Assembly: GCA_033961575.1 (NCBI GenBank)
Contig: CM066730.1
Location: forward strand, 135,745,523-135,809,522
Direction of reading: 5' to 3'
DNA length: 64,000 bases
From: Aselliscus stoliczkanus
Lineage: Eukaryota > Chordata > Mammalia > Chiroptera > Hipposideridae
This document shows, piece after piece, positions 46,567-56,870 of the stretch; within the stretch, counting starts at the first letter, position 1; each line of letters begins with the position of its first letter. Below the pieces are notes generated by a model, which had not been told where the DNA came from, did no database searches, and saw only the letters and a list, made by a program, of their open reading frames with translations. The position numbers and the translations under genes were made by a program.

Positions 46567-47559
46567 CTGAAAGTTAGAAAAACAAGGCAAGTTATTTCTT
46601 TAAATCATGTGTCTTTTAAATGAATAAAAGCTTTCACTCTGTAAATTTAATATGACTGCTATGTTGACAATTAGGAAATATGTAGAAAATTGTTTAAATA
46701 TGACATTTTCTTGAGGGCCTGGGTCCTCAAACAAGTCAAGTGTCCACTCTGACTATCCCATCACAACTATAATTTCTTGTATAGTACTTGAAACAAATTT
46801 CTATGAGGTTATGTCTACTGTGTTCCTTTTATATTCACAACCCCTAGTGTATTGGGCATGGCTGACTTTCAATTAATAGCCTGTATTTATGAATGTCTGG
46901 TTATCATAATGCGGAAATGGTAAAGAGGCCTCTAACTTTAGGAAGATTATAAACCAACAATAAAAACATCCTGCCCCCCCACATTTACCTTTCCCCCAAA
47001 GAAAACAAAAGATTTTTAAATATTTTTAAAGATCCCACTTGCAGTTCAAACTCTAGCCATATTAACTAAAAGGAAAGCATGGTTAGAACAGGCTCAATTC
47101 AGTTCTGCTCTGTTCAAATCCAGTTACAACATTTGCTCTCAGTATCTTAATTTTACCAGTATCTACCTCCAAGACAGGATCTGATTGTAACACTACCTCA
47201 GACTGTTATAAGGGTTAAAAAAGGCCATCTAGGTACCGACCTTAAGACAATGTCTACAATGTTAAGTGTTGACTCTTAATATTTCTTGAAATTCTTTACT
47301 TGCCCCTGACCTTTACATTTACCATTCCCTCTATTAGAAAAGACAGTCCCCCTGATTGTGGCTGATTGATCCCTATTTGTCCTTCAACATTCCTGTCTCT
47401 AGGACAGGTTAGGTGCCTCATCTGTGTAAATCTCTGAGGAACAGCTCATTTCTGAGATTAAATGTTTATTCTCAAATAAAGAATTTGTTGATCCAAATGT
47501 ATCTTCTAATTCTGGATTCTCATTTTGCACAGAGATTACATTTTAAATGTTGGAAGGGC

Positions 47560-48104
47560 AGAGGAACTAGAAATTCTTTTGAGAACCCATAAAAAATATT
47601 GGCTTAAGAATGCAAACCTTGGAAGACACAAATAAATGCAAAGATATTCCATATTCATAGATTGGAACAATATTAGGATGTCCATACTACCCAAAGCAAC
47701 CTCGAGATTCAATGCAATCTCTATCACAATGCCAATGGCATTTTTCACAGAAATAGAACAATCCTAAAATCTGTATGAAACCACAAAAGATCTCAAATAC
47801 CTAAAGCAATCTTGAGCAAAAAGAACAAAGCTGGAGGCATCACTCTTCCTAATTTCAAACTATATTATGAAGCCATAGTTATCAAAACAACATGGAATTG
47901 ACATAAAAACAGACACATAGATCAATGAAACAGAATAGAGTACAGAAACAAACTCATGCATGTATGGTCAATTAATTTATGACAAAGAAGACACGAATAT
48001 ACAATGGGGAAAGGGTAATCTCTTTAATAAGCGGTATGAGAAAAACTGGATAGTCACATACAAGAGTGAAACTGGACTATCTTACACCATACACAACTCA
48101 ACCT

Positions 48105-48105
<1 letters not shown>
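47560..48105 (+). pseudogene. L1 ORF2 C-terminal remnant
   Basis: 'agattggaacaatattagga', 'gcaatctctatcacaatgcc', 'acttggaggcatcac'-like words near 47831 and 'ggtcaattaatttatgacaa' are in L1 ORF2 order, forward. Frames are broken by stops. It lies antisense within the intron of L1TD1, itself an L1-derived gene. Confidence 0.85.
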
Positions 48106-48106
<1 letters not shown>

Positions 48107-48152
<46 letters not shown>

Positions 48153-48156
48153 ACAG
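48107..48156. repeat. (AC)n microsatellite
   Basis: About 24 AC units with one AT interruption, placed between the L1 remnant and a short mariner copy. Confidence 0.97.
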
Positions 48157-48280
48157 CCCAAAAAATGTAAACACATTTTATGCAAGGAAATAAAACTGTA
48201 TTAAAATTGTAATAATGTATATACTGATAACAAAATATGAATACAAGTCACATGTATACATTTTTTTGGCATCCCCAGTA
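48156..48280. mobile_element. Short deletion derivative of mariner family 2 (copy 1)
   Basis: About 125 bp. Left 'cccaaaaaatgtaaacacat', right 'atgtatacatttttttggca', i.e. inverted termini of the same type as the 55085 element ('ggtgccaaaaaaatctatac'). Middle shares 'atatactgataacaaaa' and 'gatgaatacaa'-like words with the 55085 copy. No coding sequence: a miniature element. Confidence 0.75.
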
Positions 48281-48377
48281 TATACCTGGGAGGAGGGGAG
48301 TGCCAAAAAATGTATAGAAGTGGACACTTTGGTTAATATTGTTCAAGCAGTAGTTTGTCATAATCAGAAGTGTCTGG

Positions 48378-49093
48378 GCCAGCCGAGTGGCTCAGCTGGT
48401 TAAGAGGAGAATGAGCGGGCCGGCAGAGTGGCGCATTGGTTAGGGGCTGGCTTGGGACACCAGCGACCCCGGTTCGGATCCCACATATGAGGGCCAGTGA
48501 CACTGCCCCCTACAGCTAACAACAGCTCCACCTGGAGCTGGGCTGCGAGCCCTGGCGACGGTGTAGGATGCAGCCCCTGCTGCAATGGGCTGCAGTGAGT
48601 GGCCGGCAGCCAGCATGAGCTGCCAATAGCCACAGTGAACAACCATCTAGAGGCTCCTCTGGGAAGAGCACAATGACGATACCAACATAGGTCAGTGAGG
48701 TGGCGTCCTCCACAGCTGCACCAAAGAGCAAAGAGACAGCAACTCGTCTGTTCCCCTTCCCTGATTCCCCAACGCTGTTCCTCTCCCTCAATTCCCCAAT
48801 AAAATCTTCAAAAAAATAATAAGAGCATGAGTTCTGCTCAACAGGGTCACGAGTTCATTTCTCACATAGGCCAGTGAGCTGCACCTGAGCTGAGCTGCTG
48901 CTGAGATAGTGAGAGTGCGTGCTCTTACCAGCAAGGTTGCTGGTTTGACTCCCTCATGGGATGGAGGGCTATGCACCCCCATCCCCTTCGCAACTAAGAT
49001 TGAAGAATAACTCAACTTAGAGCTGATGGGTCCTGGAAAAACACGTTTCCCCTTCCCCAATTCCCCAGTAAAAATCTTAAAAAAAAAAAAAAA
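48378..49093 (+). repeat. Composite SINE inserted in the mariner, itself split
   Basis: Starts 'ggccagccgagtggctcagc' and, after another SINE at 48417-48820, continues 'ctcacataggccagtgagct', 'aaggttgctggtttgactcc', 'aactcaacttagagctgatg' and 'ttccccaattccccagtaaa' with a poly(A) tail. Target word 'aagtgtctgg' before and 'aagtgcctgg' after. Confidence 0.85.
48417..48820 (+). repeat. Long SINE nested in the composite SINE
   Basis: 'gggccggcagagtggcgcat', 'gcttgggacaccagcgaccc', 'gggctgcgagccctggcgac', 'aattccccaataaaatcttc'. Flanks 'aagaggagaatgag' and 'aagagcatgag' are probably the diverged target duplication. Third level of nesting. Confidence 0.9.
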
Positions 49094-49877
49094 AAGTGCC
49101 TGGACGCTGAGGGTAACCACTTTGAATAGCTGTTGTAATTGCAGAAGTCAAACATGACTTGTATTTATCTTTTGTTATTGGTATATATTGAGTACTACAA
49201 TTTTAATCTGGTTTTCCTTTCTTAAAATGTGTACACATATTTTTTTTGTCACCTCTGTATATATGGATAGAGAGAGAGAAGAGAAATCCATACAGTATAC
49301 ATTTTAAGATTGGAATTATAAAAAAAATTCAGAAAATGAGCTACAGTGTTTTTAAACCATTCTACATTGAACTTAGATTGAACTTATAATTAGATATTAA
49401 CATTAATCAACATGGTAGGCCTTAGTAAAATAGTTTTATGTGCATTTACCTGATTGTTAATGAAAAAAACTTAGGAAGGCTATTTATACATTAAAAATTG
49501 ACGTTATTTATACTTGATATTGTTATAATTCCCATTGCATTAGGGATTCTAGATGAATTCATTCAATTATTTGTTTCTATATTTCCTTTTTAATGATTTA
49601 AAAAGTATTGTTCTAGTGTTTACTTTTAAGTATTTAACATAGTTTTCTACTGATGTCTAAAATATGTACAATCTCCTCTCAAACTCTTAACTTTCTTACT
49701 TCTCCCAGCTTCCAACATTACCCATTAAAACAAAACAAAACTGTTTAAATCATTACTTTTAATGTCATGCTTTTACTTTTAAATAATTATTTTTTAAAAA
49801 TTTGATTTAACTTCAAAATAACTTTACCAACTATTACTTATCTTTTATACATAAGCTCTATAGATTTGTATGCTTAC

Positions 49878-50828
49878 CATTTTTTCTTGAATCCCATATC
49901 TTCTTCCTCCTTTCTTTAATTTTTCATTTTGTGGGAATATACCTTTCAGTAATTCATTCATAAAAGATTTTTGACTGATAAATTTGCTGAGGGTTTGCAT
50001 GTCTGAAAAGGTCTTTATCTCACCATCACATTTAAATTGTAATTTAACATGGCATAAAAATTTAGGTTCAAAATCATTTTCCCTCAGAATGTTGAAGATA
50101 TTACTCCATTGTTTACTAACGTCCAGTGTTGCTGATGAAAAGTCTGCTGCCAGTTTGAGTACTGCTCCATCTTCTCTGGAAACTTTTAGAATTTTCTCTT
50201 TATTCTTTAAGTTTTGAGGGGATTTTTCCTCTCTCATTTCTTTGACTAGTACATCCTTTCCATTATCTTGGCCTCTTGTAACTTCCATACGGATGTTGCG
50301 ATTTCTACCTCTGTCACCTATATTACTTATTGCTTCTTCTACACTTCCCATGACTTTCTGGGACAATTTCTTACCTTGCTTAGTACTATACTCTTTATCT
50401 TTGCCTAACTTACTATTCGGCTTAATAATTTCTTTTCTTTTAAAGGTCAAATTTTCAACATCCTCAATTATTTTATTATTTTCTCCTATTTTCTCTACCA
50501 ATCCTGTTTTTATTGAGGCTGTATTTTTTATCTGTTGACACTCTTTTTGGGTACTGGATTTCTCTGGATTTTTCATTTCAGATATTGAACTTTTTACTCC
50601 TAAAATTTCCTTTAGGTCATTTTTAAGAGATTCCCTTATCTCTTCAACCACTAAGTCCAGATTTTCCATCAAGACTTTAAATTTCTTCATAATAATTGTT
50701 GACATGTCTTTGTATTTTAAATCCAATATCTGAGCCATTTCAGGTTCTATCAACTGAATTCTTCCCATGTGGGTGACATTTTTTTGTTTCTTTGCAAGTC
50801 TAGGAATTTTCGATTGTACACTGGACAT
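49878..50828 (-). CDS. L1TD1: L1TD1 first coding exon (degenerate ORF1p copy)
   Basis: Encodes residues 1-317, from ATG (complement of 50826-50828: MSSVQSKIPRLAKKQK) to GIQEKM before the donor 'gtaagc'. The junction GIQEKM|DKTLIDSK is what I expect for L1TD1, so exon phase and splice sites agree. The first 130 residues are helical and lysine/glutamate-rich. Residues about 172-215 are a shortened RRM-like remnant (RGRNRNIRMEVTRG, then KNKEKILKVSRED). Residues about 216-298 form an ORF1p-type C-terminal domain (LAADFSSATLDVSKQWSNIF, FEPKFLCHVKLQFKCDGEIK, MNELLKGI). So the protein carries two CTD copies, one per exon. Total length 889 residues, close to the human protein (about 865). No in-frame stop. 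The reading frame past 49877 (VSIQIYRAYV) is intron. Confidence 0.96.
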
Positions 50829-50927
50829 TGTGAATATGTTGTCAAGACTGATTTATCTCAACGAGTAATTTTTGTTTTTTCAGGCCTGCTGGACTCCCCC
50901 AAATTCAAAAGTCTTAAAAATAATCAT
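50829..50927 (-). promoter_or_regulatory. L1TD1: Proposed 5'UTR part with upstream ORF
   Basis: On the minus strand a good acceptor ('ttttatatttcag', complement of 50928-50940) lies 99 bp before the L1TD1 start codon. The exon would begin with its own ATG and read 15 codons to TGA, a short upstream ORF in the same frame. The acceptor is inferred from sequence only. Confidence 0.4.
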
Positions 50928-50940
50928 CTGAAATATAAAA

Positions 50941-51960
50941 AAATAAAAAATTGTTTACTGAAGAATTCTTCATCTTGAGACACTCTAATTAAAACCTAAG
51001 CTTGGTTATTAAGTACACTATGTTATGCTTACTCCATCACTAACGAGATGAATATATGCACACTAAAACAAAAGAAAAAAAAAATCACAATTCATAATCC
51101 ATACATGGTCATTAAAACCCCTTTCAAGTAAAGACTTGAATATAATAGATCAACCAAACAGAAGATAAATAAGAAATGGAAACTGGCTGGTTTCCCATAC
51201 TGCTAACTTTGCTATGTTCTCTCGGGTAACTAAATTGATTGATTACAAGAAAATAAAATGTTATTTTTAAAAAGTATACCACACAAAATTTTGAAAGTCT
51301 AAGATGACTTGGATGACTCTTATACAAAGTGGACAAAGAGAAGTCCCCTTTTTGATTGCAGAGATCCACATTTAAGCTCCCTCTCCCCACCAGCTGTCAA
51401 GGCAATTCAGAACATTCTTTTCCAGAGTGCAAACGTTAAGACCTATCTTGAAGGGAGCAGAAGAACTAAATTTCATGCCTCCTCCCACAGGCCCTTGGGG
51501 AGACTCATTTAGATTATTCATTTTTGTTTTTAAATCATTCCACTATACTCCATACGTGCCTAACCTTATATGGTAGAAAGAGAGGCCACTTCCATTCCTT
51601 CATTTAGTTAAAAGGAATAAGATGCCAGTTCCTGAATCTCCCTCTGCAAAGCCTAGTAGGTAATCAAGTTTTACCAGTTGAGTTTACTACTGAAGTACTA
51701 ACAGCTGTCAAGACCCAAACTGCTGATTTATTACAGCTGTCAAGACCCAATCTGCTTGAACTTGCAGGTTTAAAAAAAAAAAAATCACACCCCTTTATGG
51801 AGATCCAGTGACTTATGGGAAGGAGACTAGGGTAAATAATCAAAATTGTAGCTATTATTGAAGCAGATCACTACAAGAGAAGAGATGGAACTCGTGAATA
51901 CTGACAGCAGCTTTGAGGAATAGAACCAGAAAACCTTACAAGCAGCTAATGGAAGGTGGG
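50941..51960 (-). other. L1TD1: L1TD1 upstream intron, mostly unassigned
   Basis: No named repeat until the SINE at 51977. A short direct repeat 'acagctgtcaagacccaa' occurs at about 51701 and 51733. Confidence 0.5.
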
Positions 51961-51976
51961 TAAAAAATACAATACA

Positions 51977-52073
51977 GGGCCGGCCGAGTGGTGCGGTGGT
52001 TAAGCATCCCAGGTTCAGGTCCCACATGAGGGCCAGTGACACTGCCCTCAAAACAAACAAACAAACAAACAAA
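51977..52073 (+). repeat. Short SINE type A, anticodon arm deleted
   Basis: 'gggccggccgagtggtgcgg' then 'ttaagcatcccaggttcagg': the stretch holding the anticodon stem-loop is missing. Palindrome and (CAAA)n tail present. Flanks 'aaatacaatac' and 'aaacaatac'. Confidence 0.9.
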
Positions 52074-52214
52074 AAACAATACATAACATAGTAACAGAAA
52101 ACTTCCCTGGACTCAAGTCATCTAATTAAAATTCATCACATCTGATTAATAGAAGAGATGTATAATACACATTTACATACATCCTGGTAAAACTACTAAA
52201 CATAGACATGAACC

Positions 52215-52530
52215 TTATAAGCTCCCAGACATTTATTCATATTTATTTTACACAGACTAAATGCTAGTTACTGTGCTAGGTACCAAAAAACAAAAAATGT
52301 TGAGCAAAAGCAGACATGAAACCTGCCCTTAGGGGGTTAACATCTAGAGAGAAACAAATATTAAAGTGCAACTGTGCCAACACTAGGCACTGATGTATTC
52401 AAGGAGATACAAGAAAGCTTCTCTGGGGAAGTGGCTCAAATTGGACCTGAGAAATGAAAGTTATATAGCAAAAAATGGAAGGAAGTACATTCTAGGCAGA
52501 GGAAACACTATATGAAAGGCTGGAGCAAGC
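52215..52530 (+). repeat. L2-like fragment
   Basis: 'agacatttattcatatttat', 'gctagttactgtgctaggta' and 'ctgcccttagggggttaaca' resemble the L2 3' region, forward. Confidence 0.55.
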
Positions 52531-52849
52531 ATTTGCTAAAGGATAAGATTGAGGGAGGGAAGAAATCAGGAGGGTAGACTGTGGTGCATTTGGTTTCCCT
52601 CTAGAAAAACGGTGATACTTGCTATACACCAAAACAGGAAAGACCAAGAAAGAACCAGGTTTTAAAGGAAGAGCACAAATTTTACTTGAGATAGTTTGAC
52701 GTGGACCTGAGATAACTAGAATAGGGTAAGTGGGTCTTGAGCCGAAACTAGTTTCTGTTCTGCAGATATACATTTGTGAACCATCTGTTCATAGGTGATT
52801 AATTCAACAGCTAACAAAAAAATCAAATTAGCATGAGACTTGAGAAAAT

Positions 52850-53930
52850 AAGACAAGTTCTCAGATTGGGATTAAATATTTGCAAAAGACATGTCTGATA
52901 AAGAATTGTTATTCAAAATATCCAAAGAACTCTTAAAAATAGTAAGAAAATGAACAACCTGATTAAAAAACTGGGCAAAAGAACTGAACAGACACCTCAC
53001 CAGAAAGGTACACAAATGGTAAGTAAGCATATGAAAAGATGCTCCACATCATGTCAAATTAAAATGTGTGATTCTACTACAGTTAGAATGGCCCAAATCC
53101 AAAACACTGACAACATCAACAGATGTTGATGAGGATATAGAGCAACAGGAATTCTCATTCATTGCCTGTAGGAGTGAAAAATGGAATAGCCACCTTGGAA
53201 GACAGTTTGGCAGTTTCTTGCAAAACTAAACATACTCTTACCATATTACCCAGCAATCATACCCCCTTGGTATTTATCCAAAGGAGTTGAAAACTTATAT
53301 TTATACAAAAAGCTGCACACAGATGTTTTTAGCAACTTTATTTATAATTGCCCAAACTTGGAAGCAACCAAGATGTCTTTCAGTCGGTGAATGGATAAAC
53401 TGGTATAACCAAACAATGGAATATTATTCAGCACTAAAAAGAAATGACTTAGCAAGACTTTAAACAACACGGGGGATAAGTAAATGCATATTACTAAGTG
53501 AAGGAAGTCAATCTGAAAAGGCTGCATACAGTATGAATTTGGAAATCATACTATATAACTATCTGGAAAAGGCAAACCTGACATATTAAAAAGGTACGTT
53601 TTTCACAGGGATTGGTGGAGAGGGATGAATAGACAGAGGATTTTTAGGACAGTGAACCTATTTCTGTTTGAGGCAATGGTGGATACATACATGTGACACA
53701 TTTGTGAAAATTCATAGAATCTAGAACACCAAGAGTGAACCCTAATGTAAATTTTAGTTTGGATGATAATGATGTATCAATGTAGATTCATTGATTGCAA
53801 GAAATGTTATCACTCACTGGTGGGGGATAGTGATAAGGTAGTATGTGCATGTGTGGGGGCATAGGGTATGAGAACTTTGTATTATCCACTCAAACTGCTG
53901 TGAAAAAAAATAAGTTTATTAATTATTAAT
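52850..53930 (+). repeat. L1 3' end (ORF2 tail and 3'UTR)
   Basis: 'atttgcaaaagacatgtctg', 'aatagccaccttggaagaca', 'ttacccagcaatcatacccc' and 'gaatggataaactggtataa' follow an L1 ORF2 3' end and 3'UTR, forward. No open frame. Confidence 0.85.
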
Positions 53931-54056
53931 TAAAATTAAGTTTATTAATTAAACAATTAGCATGAAACATCTTACCTGCAATTCTAAAGCCTAAAAAAAC
54001 TGAACATTGGAGACCATTACAAAAAAATTATGATGTAAGAATCATATGAACAGCAG

Positions 54057-54235
54057 GGCACCTGGTTAGCTAAGATAGTTAGAGCGCAGTGCTCATAACA
54101 CCAAGGTTACAGGTTTGATCCCCGCATGGGCCTCAGAGCTGCACCCTCCACAACTAGACTGAAGACAACGAATTTGGCGTGGAGCTGATGGGTCCTGGGA
54201 AAACATACTGTTTGCCAAATAAAATCCTTAAGCTG
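54057..54235 (+). repeat. SINE type C (tRNA-Ile-like)
   Basis: 'cacctggttagctaagatag', 'ctcataacaccaaggttaca', 'ggtttgatccccgcatgggc', then 'tccacaactagactgaagac' and 'gctgatgggtcctgggaaaa'. B box carries one change (TTTGATCC). Confidence 0.88.
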
Positions 54236-54259
54236 AATGAGGAAAAATTAAGACAGCAT

Positions 54260-55610
54260 AAAATTAAAAACTAAAGATTTCTATGTTTAATATTTAAATA
54301 TTAAGAACACAATTATTTAAATTCTAAGGTAACAATAAAAAGTAAAGGAAATTTGAAAATAATGAATATCAATAATAACTATTTGTAGTATACAGTGAAA
54401 GTGGTGCTTTGAGGATAATTTATGGACCTAAAATATTTTAAAAGTACAAAGGATGAAAATTGAGTTACATTGCTACATAAAGAATAAAATGGGCCCCAAA
54501 AGTTGAAAACATTGAAGATCTGGTGACACTGACCAAGCTAGAGAATGGCACTATAAATAAGAAAGGGGTACAACTACAGATAAAGTCTAGTTCAAAAACA
54601 AGATTACTAATCTTTCACAATTTGAAAATTGAAAAGCATCTTTTATGGTAGTGGTACTCAACTCTTCTAGAAAACAACAAAAAGGAAATATTTTAATACT
54701 ACCTAGGAAGCCAGATATCTTCAATAACAAACCAAAGGACAGTAAGTTATTTTATTTTCATCAAACTCATAAATATAGATGCAAAAGCTTAAAGAAAATA
54801 GCAAATTAAATGCAGCAGTCTTTAAAAGAATACACCAAGATCAAGCTGGTTTACTCAAGAATGCAAGGAAAGTCAATATGGAAAACAATAGGAATTCCTC
54901 AAAAAATTCAACAGAATTACCATATGATCTAGCAATTTCACTTCTAAGTATAGACCCAAAAGAATTGAAAACAGGGAATAGGTTATTTATTCACCCACAT
55001 CACAGTAGCATTATTCACAGTAGCCAAAACATGGAAGCAATCCAAATGCCTTTGGGTGAATGGATAAACAAAATGTGGTATATACAGAGGGTGCCAAAAA
55101 AATCTATACACATTTTAAGAAAGGAAAAAATAACGAAGATTTTAATACTAAATATATACTGATAACAAAAGATGAATACAATTTATGTTTGACTTCTGCA
55201 ATTACAAGAGGTGCTCAAAGTGGTTACCATCAGCGTCCAAGCCCTTCTGATTACGGCAAACTTTTGCTTGAGCAACATCAACCAAAGTGTCCACTTGTAT
55301 AGATTTTTTTGGCACTCCCGGTATATACATTGGGTTATTCAGCCTTAAAAAGGAAATTCTGACACATGCTACAACACCGATGAACCTTGAAGACATTATA
55401 CTAAGTGAAATAAGCCAGTCACAGAACGTGAAGTACCTAAAATAATCAAATTCACAGAGAAAGTACAATAGAATGGTGTTGCCAGGCGCTGGGGGAAGTG
55501 GGGAATAGGGAGATAGTGTTTAATGGATAGTTTCAGTATGGAAAAATGAAAAAGGTTTGGAGCTTGATGGTGGTGATGGTTGCACAACATGAATGTTCAT
55601 ACCGCTGAAC
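54260..55610 (+). pseudogene. L1 ORF2 and 3' end remnant, split by a mariner
   Basis: About 54775-54890 reads KLKENSKLNAAVFKRIHQDQ then AGLLKNARKVN, corresponding to the 'KILANRIQ...IHHDQVGFIPGMQ' block of ORF2. 54895-55080 and 55322-55610 continue with 'accatatgatctagcaattt', 'agtgaaataagccagtcaca' and 'ggtgttgccaggcgctgggg'. The mariner at 55085 sits between them. Long internal deletion between the RT and 3' parts. Confidence 0.8.
55085..55321. mobile_element. Mariner family 2, copy 3 (237-bp non-autonomous element)
   Basis: Left end 'cagagggtgccaaaaaaatc' and right end 'gatttttttggcactcccgg' are inverted repeats, flanked by TA on each side (55083-55084 and 55322-55323), the mariner/Tc1 target duplication. 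The host L1 reads through cleanly across it. It has no transposase and is a deletion derivative. It is the best preserved copy of this family here. Confidence 0.93.
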
Positions 55611-55755
55611 TTAAAAATAAATCTTAAATTCAGCACCCACTTATGATAAAATAACTCAAATTATGAGTGACAGGAGGTGAAGGAGGAAAAGGTATACTAA
55701 CGATCTTGATGAAATCAGAAAAAAGGTAAAAAGAGTCAAGATAAAAATGAATACT

Positions 55756-55870
55756 GGGCCGGCCGAGTGGCGTGGTGGTTGGGAGCTGGCTTGGGGCGCC
55801 AGCGGCCCCGGTTCGGATCCCACATGTGAGGGCCAGTGACACTGCTCTCTAAACAAATAAATAAATAAAA
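55756..55870 (+). repeat. Short SINE type A, possibly with 3' extension
   Basis: 'gggccggccgagtggcgtgg', 'cggccccggttcggatccca', palindrome, then (AAAT)n. A 39-bp unique stretch and second A run (55871-55926) follow before a matching flank 'gaatact' (55749-55755 and about 55929-55935). Confidence 0.88.
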
Positions 55871-55949
55871 GTAGAGCTGCCAATATTCATGATATATTGG
55901 ATACAGGTTTAAAAAAAAAAAAAAAAAAGAATACTAATAAAAGAAGCAG

Positions 55950-56070
55950 GGCCGACCGAGTGGCGCGGTGGTTAAGCGCTGGCTTGGGAAGCCAGCGGCC
56001 CAGGTTCGGGTAGGTCCCATATGTGAGGGCCAGTGACACTGCCCTGGAAAAAAAAAAAAAAAAAAAAAAG
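55950..56070 (+). repeat. Short SINE type A
   Basis: 'gggccgaccgagtggcgcgg', perfect anticodon arm, B box with a 5-base duplication ('ggttcgggtaggtccc'), palindrome, 20-base A tail. Flanks 'aaagaag'. Confidence 0.9.
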
Positions 56071-56081
56071 AAGTTATCAGG

Positions 56082-56285
56082 GACCAGCCGAGTGGCTCAT
56101 GGCTCAGTTGGGTAAGAGTTCACTCAAGAGTGTGAGCTGAAGGGAAAGGTGGGGGCAAAAAAAAAAAAAAGGGTGTGAGCTGAGCTCTGAGCAACCGCGG
56201 TTCGATGCCAGCCTGAGCTGAGTTGCTGTTGAGCTGCCAACAGGTGGCAGGATGGCTCAGCTAAAAAAAAAAATAATAAAAAAAA
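56082..56285 (+). repeat. SINE type B with internal insertion
   Basis: 'gaccagccgagtggctcatg', 'cactcaagagtgtgagctga', then about 35 bp of foreign 'agggaaaggtgggggc' plus A run, then 'gtgtgagctgagctctgagc' and the usual 3' body. Confidence 0.88.
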
Positions 56286-56289
56286 GCGA

Positions 56290-56870
56290 TCAATGTTAGT
56301 TACACACACACCTTTCATCCCTTTTTATGACATAAACTAAAAAATCCAGCATCAGAAGTTGTTATTTGAAGCTAATCAAGGTGACTAAGAGGAAGCAGAC
56401 AGAAAAATCCATAGGGTATGACATTTTACAGGGTTTCAATACTTGAATGACAGAGAATGAAGGGCCTGTTCTAGTTTAGGAGACTAAGCACTGTATGCCC
56501 TTTATTTGGATCTCAGTTTGAATAAATCAATTGTACAAGAACAGGAAATGTTGAATATGGATCAACTATTAAGTTATATTAAGGAATATGAGTTTTATTA
56601 GCTATGATAATCTTATATTTATTTGAGAAAACGTCCATATTTTTTTAAGAGATAGATACTTAAGTTTTTAAGGGCACACTGAGACATGATGTCTAGGATT
56701 TACATTAAAATATTTCAGCAATGGAATAGATGGGACATACGGAGGAGATGCTTGTTTTGAATCCCAGTGGTGGATTTGAGGGTTCTTTTCTATGCTTGAA
56801 TGTGCTTCTGCTTTTTAAAAAAATTGAAAGTAGTTAAGGAAAATCACTGAGCTCTCCCAATTAACACTGC
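56290..56870. other. Unassigned intronic stretch
   Basis: AT-rich; no element or exon recognised. Confidence 0.35.

Larger units (their letters stand above)
48285..49258 (-). mobile_element. Mariner family 2, copy 2, split by SINEs
   Basis: Left part 48285-48377 ('gagtgccaaaaaatgtatag', 'ggacactttggttaatattg'), right part 49094-49258 ('aaccactttgaatagctgtt', 'cttaaaatgtgtacacatat', 'tttttttgtcacc'). Together they are an inverted copy of the 55085 element. The intervening 0.7 kb is SINE sequence bounded by a duplicated 'aagtgYctgg'. Confidence 0.85.
46567..49877 (-). other. L1TD1: L1TD1 coding intron
   Basis: 3.3 kb intron, phase 0, donor 'gtaagc' (complement of 49872-49877) and acceptor 'ctttcag' (complement of 46567-46573). 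46590-47560 and 49260-49840 hold only AT-rich unassigned DNA. The rest is an L1 remnant, an (AC)n tract, and mariner and SINE insertions. Confidence 0.9.

Noticed and set aside
44848..46590. Treating the 580-codon frame as an active L1 ORF1
   Set aside because: It has an acidic domain foreign to ORF1p, a splice acceptor at its start, a partner exon 3.3 kb upstream, and no ORF2 downstream.
49845..49877. C-terminal extension VSIQIYRAYV of the first L1TD1 exon frame
   Set aside because: It begins with the consensus donor GTAAGC and is intron; the spliced product continues with DKTLIDSK.
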